Part shown: positions 18,120 to 29,075 of the stretch, piece by piece | Layout: the number at the start of each line of letters is the position of its first letter | Position numbering within the stretch: position 1 is the first letter of the stretch | Assembly (NCBI GenBank): GCA_963800325.1 | Contig: CAWDAQ010000005.1 | Coordinates: 558,001 to 622,000 of the forward strand | Length of the DNA: 64,000 nt | Source of the DNA: CAWDAQ01 sp963800325 | GTDB taxonomy: Bacteria; Actinomycetota; Actinomycetes; Actinomycetales; Dermatophilaceae | Direction: 5' to 3' | Notes under the pieces: generated by a model | Told to the model about the DNA's origin: nothing | Seen by the model: the letters and a program-made list of their open reading frames with translations, nothing else | Databases searched by the model: none | Made by a program: the position numbers and the translations under genes

Positions 18120-19684
18120 AGTTCGTCGGAGTGACGTCCTGCCCCACGGGCATCGCGCACACCTACATGGCGGCCGAGGCCCTCGAGCAGGCGGCCAGGG
18201 ACGCCGGGCACGAGATGGAGGTCGAGACCCAGGGCTCGGCCGGCTCCTCGCCGCTGCCCCCGCAGACCATCGCCGACGCCGACGCGGTGATCTTCGCCCA
18301 CGACCTCGAGGTCAAGGACCGGGGCCGGTTCGCCGGCAAGCCCGTCGTCGACGTCGGGGTGAAGAGGGCCATCGGAGGCGCCGCCGACCTCGTCGCCCAG
18401 GCCGTCGGTCTCGTCGAGGAGGCCCGGGCCGACCCGGAGGCCGCCGCCCGGACGGCCGAGAGCGGCGCCGCCGGGGGCGGGTCCGGCGGCTCGGGTGGCT
18501 CCGGTGGCCTGACGACGAAGGTCGACACGGAGGCCCACATCGGCACCCGGATCCGGCAGTGGCTCATGACGGGCGTCTCGTACATGATCCCGTTCGTCGC
18601 CGCCGGCGGGATCCTCATCGCGCTGTCGTTCATGCTCGCCCAGGTCTTCGGCGGCAAGCAGGGCGCGATCGACGTCACGAACTACAGCCTCACCACCCCC
18701 GAGGGGGCGGACGCATCGCTCAACCTCGTGCAGAGCTTCGACCCGCTCAGCGGGATGAACTGGGCGGGACTGCTGTTCGTCATCGGCGCCGCGGCGTTCG
18801 GGTTCCTCGTCCCGATCCTCTCGGGCTTCATCGCCTTCGGCATCGCCGACCGGCCCGGCATCGCCCCCGGCATCGTCGGCGGCGCCATCGCCGCGACGAT
18901 GGGCACCGGCTTCCTCGGCGGCATCGCCACCGGCTTCCTCGGCGGCTTCACCGCACTGTGGATCAGCCGCTGGAAGGTCCACAAGGGCATCCGCGGGATC
19001 ATGCCGGTCGTCGTCATCCCGCTGCTGTCGACGCTCATCACCGCCGCTCTGATGATCGTCCTCCTCGGCCGGCCCCTCAAGGCGCTCTCGGACGGGCTCG
19101 CCAACGGTCTGAACTCGCTGTCCACCGGCGGCGGCATCATCGTCCTCGGCGTCGTCCTCGGGCTCATGATGGGCTTCGACCTCGGTGGACCGGTCAACAA
19201 GGTGGCCTACACGTTCGCGACGACAGGCCTGGCCGGGGTCAGCGCCGCGGCGTCGAACGCTCCCGAGCTGCGCGTCATGGCCGCGGTCATGGCCGCGGGG
19301 ATGACCCCGCCGCTGGGCATGGCCCTCGCCTCCCAGATCCGCCAGCACCTGTTCACCGAGCCCGAGCGGGAGAACGGCCGCGCGGCCTGGCTGCTCGGGG
19401 CCTCGTTCATCACCGAGGGCGCGATCCCGTTCGCCGCGGCCGACCCCTGGCGGGTCATCGTCTCCTCGATGGTCGGCTCGGGCCTCACCGGCGGCCTCGT
19501 CATGCTGTTCGACAACACCCTCCGGGCCCCGCACGGCGGGATCTGGGTCGCGCCGCTCATCGGGAGCCCGTTGACCTTCGTGCTCGCCGTCGTCATCGGC
19601 ACCGTCGTCACCGCCGGCCTCGTCATCGCCCTGAAGTCCCGGGAAAGCGTCACCGACGAGGAGCTCGAGCTCGCCTCGGTCTGA
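18116..19684 (+). CDS. PTS fructose transporter subunit IIBC
   Basis: 522 aa membrane permease that imports fructose as fructose-1-phosphate. The IIB domain (about 1-100) has phosphocysteine C9 in VTSCPTGIAHT. A Gly/Ser linker (about 120-138) leads to the IIC domain (about 145-515) with about eight to ten membrane segments and the conserved GGPVNK and GAIPF motifs. The start overlaps the EIIA stop. It is followed after 46 bp by HPr. Confidence 0.95.
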   Translation: MKFVGVTSCPTGIAHTYMAAEALEQAARDAGHEMEVETQGSAGSSPLPPQTIADADAVIFAHDLEVKDRGRFAGKPVVDVGVKRAIGGAADLVAQAVGLVEEARADPEAAARTAESGAAGGGSGGSGGSGGLTTKVDTEAHIGTRIRQWLMTGVSYMIPFVAAGGILIALSFMLAQVFGGKQGAIDVTNYSLTTPEGADASLNLVQSFDPLSGMNWAGLLFVIGAAAFGFLVPILSGFIAFGIADRPGIAPGIVGGAIAATMGTGFLGGIATGFLGGFTALWISRWKVHKGIRGIMPVVVIPLLSTLITAALMIVLLGRPLKALSDGLANGLNSLSTGGGIIVLGVVLGLMMGFDLGGPVNKVAYTFATTGLAGVSAAASNAPELRVMAAVMAAGMTPPLGMALASQIRQHLFTEPERENGRAAWLLGASFITEGAIPFAAADPWRVIVSSMVGSGLTGGLVMLFDNTLRAPHGGIWVAPLIGSPLTFVLAVVIGTVVTAGLVIALKSRESVTDEELELASV

Positions 19685-19730
19685 CCCGGCCACCACCCCG
19701 CACACCACCCCCCAACCGGAAGGTCGCCCC

Positions 19731-20003
19731 ATGAGCACACGAACCGTCGTCATCGCCTCGTCCGTCGGACTCCACGCCCGGCCGGCCGCACTCTTCGTCC
19801 AGGCCGCCACCGAGACCGGGCTCGACGTCGAGATCGCCAAGTCCGGGGAGGAGCCCGTCGACGCGACGAGCATCCTCGCCGTCATGGCGCTCGGCGCGAA
19901 GCACGGCGAGGAGGTCACCCTCACCGCCGACGGCGACGGGTCCGACCAGGCCCTCGACGACCTCGTCGCCCTCCTCGAGCGCGACCTGGACGCGGCGGAG
20001 TGA
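19731..20003 (+). CDS. ptsH: Phosphocarrier protein HPr
   Basis: 90 aa general PTS carrier. Active-site H15 lies in VGLHARPAA and the regulatory-serine region is DATSILAVM with S47. ATG is preceded by GGAAGG. It overlaps ptsI by four bases. Having the general PTS proteins inside the fructose operon suggests that fructose is a main PTS sugar here. Confidence 0.96.
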   Translation: MSTRTVVIASSVGLHARPAALFVQAATETGLDVEIAKSGEEPVDATSILAVMALGAKHGEEVTLTADGDGSDQALDDLVALLERDLDAAE

Positions 20004-21709
20004 GCGCCGTGGCACCCGGAGCAGACGGCAGCCGCGGAGAGCTCCGGCGGGGCGTCGGGGTCAGCCCCGGTGCCGCCGTCGGGACCGCGGTCCAGGTCCG
20101 CCCGCCGTCGACCCCCCCGGAGGACGAGCCCGTGGCGGCGGACGTCGAGGCCGCCCACGACCGGATCAGGGAGGTGTTCGCCGAGGTCGCCGACGGCCTC
20201 GAGGACCGGGCCTCCCGGCTGGAGGGCTCGGCGGCGGAGGTGCTGCGCGCCGGGGCGATGATGGCCCGGGACAAGTCGCTGCAGAAGGCCGTCGGGGCCC
20301 GGCTCGCCGACGGCGCGCCCCCGATGCACGCGGTCGACACCGCGGTCGAGGAGTTCTGCACCCAGTACGCCGCCCTGGGCGGGTACTTCGCGGAGCGGGT
20401 CGCCGACCTGCGCGACGTCCGGGACCGGGCCGTCGCCCGGCTCCTCGGCGAGCCCGAGCCCGGCGTCCCGGAGCTCACCGGCCCCAGCGTCGTGGTCGCC
20501 CGCGACCTCGCCCCCGCCGAGACCGCCGTCCTGGACAAGGAGAAGGTGCGCGCGATCGTCACCGAGTCCGGCGGCCGGACGAGCCACACCGCGATCCTCG
20601 CCGCCCAGATGGGGATCCCCGCCGTCGTCCAGCTCCCCGACGCGACGTCGATCCCGGCCGGGGTCGTCCTCGCGGTCGACGGCGACGCCGGCGAGGTGAC
20701 CATCGACCCGGACGAGGCGGTCCGCTCCGAGCTCGTCCGCAAGGCCGAGGCCCGGCAGGCGGCCGTCCGCGAGAGCCACGGGCCGGGCCTGACCTCCGAC
20801 GGGCACGCGGTCGCCCTGCTCGCGAACATCGGCGGACCGGACGACGCCGAGGCCGCCGGGACGATGGACCTGGAGGGGGTGGGGCTGTTCCGGACCGAGT
20901 TCCTCTTCCTCGACGCCGACACCGCGCCGACGGTGGAGGAGCAGACCGAGATCTACACCCGGGTCCTGCGGGCGTTCGGGGAGCGCCGGGTCGTCGTGCG
21001 CACCCTCGACGCGGGGGCCGACAAGCCGCTCGCGTTCGCCGACCTCGGGCCCGAGGAGAATCCGGCCCTGGGCCGGCGCGGGCTGCGGCTGTCCGCCGAG
21101 CGGCCCGAGCTGCTCGACACCCAGCTCGAGGCGCTCGGCCGGGCCGCGAAGGCGACCGGTGGGGACGTGCGGGTCATGGCCCCGATGGTCGCCACCGCCG
21201 AGGAGGCGGCGTGGTTCGCCCGCCGCGTTCGCGAGCACGGGCTGGCGAAGGCGGGCGTGATGATCGAGGTGCCGGCGGCCGCGCTGCGCTCCCGGCACGT
21301 GCTCGCCGAGGTCGAGTTCGGCTCGCTCGGGACGAACGACCTCGCCCAGTACACGATGGCCGCCGACCGGATGCAGGGCGAGCTGTCGGACCTGCTCGAC
21401 CCGTGGCAGCCCGCGGTCCTCGACGTCGTCGCGCAGGCGTGCGAGGGCGGACGGGCCACCGGCAGGCCCGTGGGGGTCTGCGGGGAGTCCGCGGGCGACC
21501 CGCTGCTCGCCCTCGTCCTCACCGGGCTCGGGGTGTCGAGCCTGTCGATGGCCCCGAGCAAGGTCGCCATGGTCCGCTGGGCGCTGTCGATGCACGACCT
21601 CGCCGCGTGCGGCCAGATGGCGGTCGCGGCCCGGGAGGCCCCCGGTCCGAACGAGGCGCGCGAGGCCGTGCTCCGGCTCGTCGACCACCGGCTGCGTGAG
21701 GTCCTCTGA
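20000..21709 (+). CDS. ptsI: PTS enzyme I (phosphoenolpyruvate-protein phosphotransferase)
   Basis: 569 aa. It autophosphorylates with PEP at H196 (GGRTSHTAIL) and passes the phosphate to HPr. The HPr-binding helical domain lies at about 45-150, and the C-terminal PEP barrel shows GLFRTEFLF, the cysteine-containing GVCGESAGDP and a final LSMAPSKVAMVR. GTG overlaps the ptsH stop (GTGA). A perfect 13-bp hairpin follows immediately, ending the fru/pts operon. Confidence 0.95.
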   Translation: MSAVAPGADGSRGELRRGVGVSPGAAVGTAVQVRPPSTPPEDEPVAADVEAAHDRIREVFAEVADGLEDRASRLEGSAAEVLRAGAMMARDKSLQKAVGARLADGAPPMHAVDTAVEEFCTQYAALGGYFAERVADLRDVRDRAVARLLGEPEPGVPELTGPSVVVARDLAPAETAVLDKEKVRAIVTESGGRTSHTAILAAQMGIPAVVQLPDATSIPAGVVLAVDGDAGEVTIDPDEAVRSELVRKAEARQAAVRESHGPGLTSDGHAVALLANIGGPDDAEAAGTMDLEGVGLFRTEFLFLDADTAPTVEEQTEIYTRVLRAFGERRVVVRTLDAGADKPLAFADLGPEENPALGRRGLRLSAERPELLDTQLEALGRAAKATGGDVRVMAPMVATAEEAAWFARRVREHGLAKAGVMIEVPAAALRSRHVLAEVEFGSLGTNDLAQYTMAADRMQGELSDLLDPWQPAVLDVVAQACEGGRATGRPVGVCGESAGDPLLALVLTGLGVSSLSMAPSKVAMVRWALSMHDLAACGQMAVAAREAPGPNEAREAVLRLVDHRLREVL

Positions 21710-21714
21710 GGCTC

Positions 21715-21744
21715 CCGCGGCGCGGGGCTCTCCCCGCGCCGCGG
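21715..21744. terminator. Bidirectional hairpin terminator between ptsI and the Ser/Thr kinase
   Basis: CCGCGGCGCGGGG and CCCCGCGCCGCGG form a perfect 13-bp stem with a four-base loop, five bases after the ptsI stop, between convergent genes. There is no U-tract. Confidence 0.85.
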
Positions 21745-21758
21745 CACCCGGCCCGGCG

Positions 21759-23369
<1,611 letters not shown>

Positions 23370-23378
23370 CTCTCCCCC

Positions 23379-24338
23379 TCAGGCGAGCGCCGAGACCACC
23401 CGGTCCGCGGCGGCGTAGGGGTCGGTCCGGCCGTCGACGACCGCCTCGGCGAGGTCGCCGATGCCGTCGCCGCTGCGCAGGTCCCCCATCCGCTCGCGGA
23501 GCGCGGCCACGGCGATGGACTCGATCTCTTCTCCCGCCCGGCGCAGCCGGCGCTCGCGCAGGACGCCCCGCTCGCTCATCCAGGCGTGGTGGCGCTCGAC
23601 GGCGTCGAGCACCTCCTCGATGCCCTCGCCGGCCGAGGCCACCGCCTTCACGACCGGGGGCCGCCAGAGGCCCGGTTCGGTCCGGTCCCCGAGGGAGATC
23701 ATGTGCCGGATGTCGCGCGCGGTCGCGTCGGCGCCGTCGCGGTCGGCCTTGTTGACGACGAAGACGTCGCCGACCTCGAGGATGCCGGCCTTCGCGGCCT
23801 GGATGCCGTCGCCCATCCCGGGGGCGAGCAGGACGAGCGTGGTGTCGGCGAGCGCGGCCACCTCGACCTCGGACTGGCCCACCCCGACGGTCTCGACGAG
23901 CACGACGTCGCACCCGGCCGCGTCGAGCACCCGCAGCGCCTGCGGTGTCGACCACGACAGTCCGCCGAGGTGGCCGCGGGAGGCCATCGAGCGGATGTAG
24001 ACCTCCCCGTCGAGGGCGTGGTCCTGCATCCGCACCCGGTCCCCGAGCAGGGCCCCGCCCGAGAACGGCGAGGTCGGGTCGACGGCGAGCACGCCGACCC
24101 GCAGGTCCTGGCGCCGGTAGCCCGCGACGAGGGCGTTCGTCGTCGTGGACTTGCCCACCCCCGGTGAGCCGGTGACGCCGATGACGTGGGCGTGGCCGGT
24201 GTGCGGCGCCAGGGCCGCCATCACCTCGCGCAGCGCCGGGTGGGCGTCCTCGACGAGCGAGATCAGCCGGGCCACGGCCCGGGGGGACCCGTCCCGGGCG
24301 GCGGAGACGAGGGCCGGGACGTCGACGTCGCGCGGCAC
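23379..24338 (-). CDS. meaB: MeaB-type GTPase, acyl-CoA mutase chaperone
   Basis: 319 aa G3E GTPase that loads and protects adenosylcobalamin-dependent mutases. The Walker A motif is GSPGVGKST, followed by VDPTSPFSGGALLGDR, the DVVLVETVGVGQSE switch and NKAD for guanine recognition. The GTG start is one base after the thiolase stop. The two mutases of the window (12881-14746 and 33361-35457) are its likely clients. The neighbouring epimerase gene is divergent. Confidence 0.94.
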   Translation of the reverse strand: MPRDVDVPALVSAARDGSPRAVARLISLVEDAHPALREVMAALAPHTGHAHVIGVTGSPGVGKSTTTNALVAGYRRQDLRVGVLAVDPTSPFSGGALLGDRVRMQDHALDGEVYIRSMASRGHLGGLSWSTPQALRVLDAAGCDVVLVETVGVGQSEVEVAALADTTLVLLAPGMGDGIQAAKAGILEVGDVFVVNKADRDGADATARDIRHMISLGDRTEPGLWRPPVVKAVASAGEGIEEVLDAVERHHAWMSERGVLRERRLRRAGEEIESIAVAALRERMGDLRSGDGIGDLAEAVVDGRTDPYAAADRVVSALA

Positions 24339-24339
24339 G

Positions 24340-25560
24340 TCAGCTCGTCGACGGGACGCGCAGGAGCAGGGCGTCGCCCTGGCCACCACCGCCGCAGAGC
24401 GCGGCGACGCCCGTCCCGCCGCCGCGCCGCCGCAGCTCGAGTGCGAGGTGGAGGGTGATCCGGGCACCGGACATCCCGATCGGGTGGCCCAGCGCGATCG
24501 CGCCCCCGTTGACGTTGACCCGCTCCGGGTCGAGCCCGAGCTCGGCGGTCGAGGCGAGCGCGACGGCGGCGAAGGCCTCGTTGATCTCGACGAGGTCGAG
24601 CTCGGACGGCTGCGTCCCGGCCCGCTCGCACGCCCGCACGATCGCCCGCGCCGGCTGGCTCTGCAGGGTCGAGTCCGGGCCCGCCACGACCCCGTGCGGG
24701 CCGATCTCGGCGAGCCAGTCCAGACCGAGCTCCTCGGCACGGGCGCGGGACATGACGACGACGGCGGCGGCGCCGTCGGAGATCTGGGAGGCCGAGCCCG
24801 CGGTGATCGTCCCGTCGGGGGCGAACGCCGGACGGAGCCGGGCGAGGGACTCCGCGCTCGTGTCGGCCCGGATCCCCTCGTCGGACCGGAACTCGACGGG
24901 GTCGCCCTTGCGCTGCGGGACCGGCACGGGGACGACCTCGTCGTCGAACAGGCCGTCCTTCCACGCCTTCGCGGCGAGCTCGTGGCTGCGGGCGGCGTAG
25001 GCGTCCTGCTCCTCGCGGGTCGAGCTCGTCGGGCCGCGGTTGGCACGCTCGGTGAGGCTGCCCATGGGCTGGTCGGTGAAGGCGTCCCAGAGCCCGTCGC
25101 GGGCCATGTGGTCGCGCATCGTGACGTCGCCGTAGCGGAACCCCTCCCGGCTGCCCGGGAGCAGGTGCGGGGCGTTGGTCATCGACTCCTGGCCGCCGGC
25201 GACGACGACGTCGAACTCCCCGGCCCGGACGAGCTGGTCGGCGAGCGCGATGGCGTCGATCCCGGACAGGCACACCTTGTTGACCGTCAGGGCGGGCACG
25301 GTCATCGGGATGCCGGCCTTGCTCGCGGCCTGCCGCGCGGGGATCTGGCCCTCGCCGGCGGTGAGCACCTGGCCCATGATGACGTAGTCGACGGCGTCCT
25401 GGGCGACGCCGGCGCGCTCGAGGGCGCCGGCGATGGCGAACCCGCCGAGGTCGGAGCCGGAGAAGCCCTTGAGGGAACCGCTGAGGCGGCCCATCGGGGT
25501 CCGGGCCCCGGCGACGATGACGGTGGACGAGCGGGCGGTCCCGCTGCTCTCGGTCGACAT
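24340..25560 (-). CDS. Acetyl-CoA C-acetyltransferase (thiolase)
   Basis: 406 aa. It condenses two acetyl-CoA to acetoacetyl-CoA, or the reverse. Catalytic residues are visible: C97 in NKVCLSG, His in GGAIALGHPIGMSG and the late Cys in CGGGGQGD. It starts with ATG and is the first gene of thiolase-meaB-kinase. With the crotonyl-CoA reductase, 3-hydroxyacyl-CoA dehydrogenase and mutases nearby it provides the first step of acetyl-CoA assimilation into C4/C5 acyl-CoAs, though a beta-oxidation role is equally possible. Confidence 0.95.
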   Translation of the reverse strand: MSTESSGTARSSTVIVAGARTPMGRLSGSLKGFSGSDLGGFAIAGALERAGVAQDAVDYVIMGQVLTAGEGQIPARQAASKAGIPMTVPALTVNKVCLSGIDAIALADQLVRAGEFDVVVAGGQESMTNAPHLLPGSREGFRYGDVTMRDHMARDGLWDAFTDQPMGSLTERANRGPTSSTREEQDAYAARSHELAAKAWKDGLFDDEVVPVPVPQRKGDPVEFRSDEGIRADTSAESLARLRPAFAPDGTITAGSASQISDGAAAVVVMSRARAEELGLDWLAEIGPHGVVAGPDSTLQSQPARAIVRACERAGTQPSELDLVEINEAFAAVALASTAELGLDPERVNVNGGAIALGHPIGMSGARITLHLALELRRRGGGTGVAALCGGGGQGDALLLRVPSTS

Positions 25561-25648
25561 GCCAGCCTCCAGCGCCGGTGGGTGAGGTTCCTCCGGCCAC
25601 TCTAACCAGCCGCCGCGGGGATGGCCTCGCCCGTCGCGGTGAGGTCCC

Positions 25649-25654
25649 TATCGT
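25649..25654 (+). promoter_or_regulatory. -10-like TATCGT for leaderless epimerase gene
   Basis: TATCGT ends six bases before ATG 25661. Transcript start and start codon would coincide. Confidence 0.5.
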
Positions 25655-25660
25655 GGGGGC

Positions 25661-26089
25661 ATGACGAGCGACGGGCCCCTCTTCACCGCCATCGACCACG
25701 TCGGGGTCGCGGTCCCCGACCTCGACGCCGCGATCGCGTTCCACCGCGACACCTACGGCATGGAGCTGGTCCACGAGGAGGTCAACGAGGAGCAGGGCGT
25801 CCGGGAGGCGATGATGGCCGTCGGCGGCTCCGGCTCCTGCGTCCAGCTGCTCGCGCCGCTCACCCCGACCTCGACGATCGCCCGGTTCCTCGACCGGAAC
25901 GGGCCGGGGGTGCAGCAGGTGGCCTACCGGGTGGCCGACCTCGACCGGGTCTGCGCCATCCTGCGCGACCGGGGGATGCGACTGCTCTACGAGGAGCCCC
26001 GGCGCGGCACCGCGGGGTCGCGGGTCAACTTCGTCCACCCCAAGGACGCCGGCGGCGTCCTCGTCGAGCTCGTCGAGCCGGCCGGCTGA
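25661..26089 (+). CDS. mce: Methylmalonyl-CoA/ethylmalonyl-CoA epimerase
   Basis: 142 aa glyoxalase-fold enzyme that interconverts the R and S forms of methylmalonyl-CoA (and ethylmalonyl-CoA in some bacteria). It begins FTAIDHVGVAVPDL with the metal-binding His; further ligands fall in VQQVAYRV (Gln/His position) and the final GVLVELVEP (Glu). It is divergent from the thiolase operon across 100 bp. Its position between meaB and ccr supports a role in C4/C5 dicarboxylic acyl-CoA flow. Confidence 0.9.
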   Translation: MTSDGPLFTAIDHVGVAVPDLDAAIAFHRDTYGMELVHEEVNEEQGVREAMMAVGGSGSCVQLLAPLTPTSTIARFLDRNGPGVQQVAYRVADLDRVCAILRDRGMRLLYEEPRRGTAGSRVNFVHPKDAGGVLVELVEPAG

Positions 26090-26328
26090 GGCACCCGTCC
26101 CGCGCCGCTCGGTCAGGACGGCGACGGTGGGCGCGAGGAGCGTCGCCGTGCGGGGCCGGGGGCGGGCGGCGGCGCCCACCACGGTGACCGACGTCACCCC
26201 GTGACCACCGTCTCAGCGCCGGTCCTCCCCGCGCGTCCGTCGGTAGGTTCCCGGCAGGTGCTCCGGCCTGGCCGCGACGTGGCGGCCGAAGCGGGTGGCA
26301 GCGCGCGAGGAAGCCCCAGGAGGCCCCG

Positions 26329-27666
26329 ATGGAGCAGGTGCTCGACGCGATCCTGTCCGGCGACCGGTCCGAGGAGACCTGGTCCCACCTGCCGGTGCCC
26401 GAGAGCTACCGCGGGGCGACCGTCCACGCGGACGAGGTCGAGATCTTCGCCGGCCTGCCGTCGGCGGAGAAGGACCCGCGGGTCTCGCTCCACGTCGACG
26501 AGGTGCCGGTGCCCGAGCTCGCCCCCGGGGAGGCGCTCGTCGCCGTCATGGCGAGCGCGGTCAACTACAACACGGTGTGGACCTCGATCTTCGAGCCGGT
26601 GCCGACGTTCTCCTTCCTCCGGCGCTACGGGCGCACCTCGGTCTACGCCCGCCGGCACGACCTGCCCTACCACGTCGTCGGGTCCGACCTCTCCGGCGTC
26701 GTGCTCCGCACCGGGCCGGGGGTGCGCAAGTGGCGTCCCGGCCAGGAGGTCGTCGCCCACTGCCTGTCGGTCGAGCTCGAGGACGCCGACGGGCACGACG
26801 ACACGATGCTCGACCCGGAGCAGCGCATCTGGGGGTTCGAGACGAACTTCGGCGGGCTCGCCGAGCTCGCGGTCGTCAAGAGCAACCAGCTCATGCCGAA
26901 GCCGGCGCACCTGACGTGGGAGGAGGCGGCCTGCCCCGGCCTGGTCAACTCGACCGCATACCGGCAGCTGGTCTCGCGGAACGGGGCGGGGATGAAGCTC
27001 GGCGACCGGGTGCTGGTCTGGGGGGCCTCCGGCGGCCTCGGCTCCTACGCCACCCAGCTCGCCCTCGCCGGGGGCGCGACCCCGGTGTGCGTCGTGTCCT
27101 CCCCGGCGAAGGCGCGGATCTGCCGGTCCATGGGCGCCGAGCTCGTCATCGACCGGGTGGCCGAGGGGTTCCGGTTCTGGACCGACGACGGCCGGCAGGA
27201 CCCGGCGGAGTGGCGGCGGTTCGGGGCCCGGGTGCGCGAGCTCACCGGCGGGGCCGACCCCGACATCACCTTCGAGCACCCGGGTCGCGAGACGTTCGGC
27301 GCCTCGGTGTACGCCACCCGGCGTGGCGGGGTGATCGTCACGTGCGCCTCCACGAGCGGCTACGTCCACGAGTACGACAACCGGTACCTGTGGATGCACC
27401 TCAAGCGGATCATCGGGTCGCACTTCGCGAACTACCGCGAGGCGTGGGAGGCCAACGAGCTCGTCCGGCGCGGGCTGATCCACCCGACGTTGAGCCGGAC
27501 CTACCCGCTCGCCGAGGTGGGCCAGGCCGCCTTCGAGGTCCACCGCAACCTCCACCAGGGCAAGGTCGGCGTCCTCGCCCTCGCTCCCCGGCCGGGCCTC
27601 GGTGTCACCGACTGCGAGACCCGGGGGCCGCTCGAGGCCGCGATCACCCGCTTCCGGAACGCCTGA
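26329..27666 (+). CDS. ccr: Crotonyl-CoA carboxylase/reductase
   Basis: 445 aa MDR-family enzyme that reduces crotonyl-CoA with NADPH and fixes CO2 to give ethylmalonyl-CoA. Sequence agrees with the Ccr branch: SAVNYNTVW, GFETNFGGLAEL and HFANYREAWEAN contain the Asn, Phe-Glu and His positions reported to hold CO2. The nucleotide-binding fold is GASGGLGSYATQLA. ATG is preceded by AGGAGG. The 239 bp upstream hold no gene; a TAGGTT at about 26242 is a possible -10. It is one of two defining enzymes of the ethylmalonyl-CoA pathway in the window (with 33361-35457), but it also supplies polyketide extender units in actinobacteria. Confidence 0.95.
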   Translation: MEQVLDAILSGDRSEETWSHLPVPESYRGATVHADEVEIFAGLPSAEKDPRVSLHVDEVPVPELAPGEALVAVMASAVNYNTVWTSIFEPVPTFSFLRRYGRTSVYARRHDLPYHVVGSDLSGVVLRTGPGVRKWRPGQEVVAHCLSVELEDADGHDDTMLDPEQRIWGFETNFGGLAELAVVKSNQLMPKPAHLTWEEAACPGLVNSTAYRQLVSRNGAGMKLGDRVLVWGASGGLGSYATQLALAGGATPVCVVSSPAKARICRSMGAELVIDRVAEGFRFWTDDGRQDPAEWRRFGARVRELTGGADPDITFEHPGRETFGASVYATRRGGVIVTCASTSGYVHEYDNRYLWMHLKRIIGSHFANYREAWEANELVRRGLIHPTLSRTYPLAEVGQAAFEVHRNLHQGKVGVLALAPRPGLGVTDCETRGPLEAAITRFRNA

Positions 27667-27768
27667 GCGCCCCGTCCCCGGCCGCGCCCCGGGCCCCCGC
27701 CGACGGCGCCCCCGCTCCCCCGGCGAGGACATGGCCTGCGCGCTAGGGTCGTCGCCAGGAGGTGGGCC

Positions 27769-29043
27769 GTGCAGCTGACGACGTGGCGCCGTTGGCGGCG
27801 CTTCCGGACTCGACAGCGCGCCGCGCTCCGGGAGAGCAACCGCTTCTCGCGTGACGTCGACGAGCAGCTCGAGCGCGACCTCCTCGTCGACGCGGTGGAC
27901 GACTCGGGACGCGATCCGGGGCTCGCAGCGGGGCCCGGCTCCGGCGGGGAGCCCCGCGAGGCCCGGCACTTCCCCAGCTCGACCTACGGGCCGGCGGGCC
28001 GGCCGCTCAACAAGCACTCCCCCTTCTACGTCGGCTTCGTCGGGGCGCTCGGCGCGCTCGTCGCGATCGGGCTGTGGCACTCGGTCGGACGGCTGGCGAC
28101 GACGCTGTCGATCCTGCTCATCGCGTTCTTCCTCACCCTCACCCTCAATCCGCTCGTCGAGGCGGTGACGCGGCGGGGGGCCCGGCGCGGTTTCTCCGTG
28201 ACCGTCGTCTTCGCCGGGCTGCTCGTCGTGTTCGGCCTCATCGGGCTGCTCGTCATCCCCCCGGTCGTCGAGCAGGGCACCCAGCTCACGCAGAACGCGC
28301 CGGCATACTTCCAGCGGATCCTCGACAGCCGGATCGTCCAGCAGGCCGACCGGAACTTCGACGTCGTCGACCGGGTCCAGGTCGAGCTGACCCGGCAGAT
28401 CACCGACCGGAGCTTCATGAGCGCCGTCTTCGGCGGCGTGCTCGGCGCCGGCCGCGCGGTCCTGAACGGGGTCTTCCAGACCCTGACCGTGCTCATCCTC
28501 ACGCTGTACTTCCTCGTCTCCTTCCCCCGAATGAAGCGCGCCGCCTACGAGGTCGTCCCCGCCTCGCGCCGGCCGCGGGTCATCTCGCTCTCGGAGGAGA
28601 TCATGCGGCGGGTGGGGGCGTACGCCCTCGGCCAGGCGGCGGTCGCGACGATCAACGCGTCGCTGTCGTACGTGATGATGCTCGTGCTCGGGATCCCGTA
28701 CGCGGCGGTCCTCGCCGTCGTCGTCGGCCTGCTCGGGCTCGTGCCCATGGTGGGCGCGACCCTGGGGGCTGCGCTGGTCTGCCTCGTCGCGGTGTTCGAC
28801 CAGCCCCGGCTCGCCCTCGTCGCGGCGCTCTACTACCTCGTCTACCAGCAGATCGAGAACTACGTCATCGCCCCGCGGATCATGCAGCGCACCGTCTCGG
28901 TGCCCGGCGCGGTGACCGTGGTCGCCGCCCTCGCCGGCGCGACCCTGCTCGGGGTCCTCGGCGCGCTGCTGGCCATCCCGGCGGCGGCGGGCCTGCTGCT
29001 GATCTACGAGGAGGTCATCGTCCCGCGGCAGCGGACGACCTAG
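27769..29043 (+). CDS. AI-2E/PerM-family membrane transporter
   Basis: 424 aa UPF0118 family permease. A long charged cytoplasmic N-terminus (about 1-80) precedes about eight membrane segments. The family pattern of paired helices, a periplasmic loop (about 155-215) and a last helical block with YYLVYQQIENYVIAPRIMQ is visible. GTG start with AGGAGGTG six bases upstream and a -10-like TAGGGT just before it. The substrate is unknown: members have been linked to AI-2 export, Na+/H+ antiport and others. It is not obviously tied to its neighbours. Confidence 0.9.
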   Translation: MQLTTWRRWRRFRTRQRAALRESNRFSRDVDEQLERDLLVDAVDDSGRDPGLAAGPGSGGEPREARHFPSSTYGPAGRPLNKHSPFYVGFVGALGALVAIGLWHSVGRLATTLSILLIAFFLTLTLNPLVEAVTRRGARRGFSVTVVFAGLLVVFGLIGLLVIPPVVEQGTQLTQNAPAYFQRILDSRIVQQADRNFDVVDRVQVELTRQITDRSFMSAVFGGVLGAGRAVLNGVFQTLTVLILTLYFLVSFPRMKRAAYEVVPASRRPRVISLSEEIMRRVGAYALGQAAVATINASLSYVMMLVLGIPYAAVLAVVVGLLGLVPMVGATLGAALVCLVAVFDQPRLALVAALYYLVYQQIENYVIAPRIMQRTVSVPGAVTVVAALAGATLLGVLGALLAIPAAAGLLLIYEEVIVPRQRTT

Positions 29044-29075
29044 CACGGCACCGCGACAGCGGGCGACCCGACCGG

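Noticed and set aside
17063..21688. Very long open frame (over 1500 codons) on the minus strand opposite the fru/pts genes
   Set aside because: It lies antisense to six well-supported genes. In 73% GC DNA the opposite-strand frames are often open by chance; the translation is low-complexity Arg/Gly/Val with no family match.
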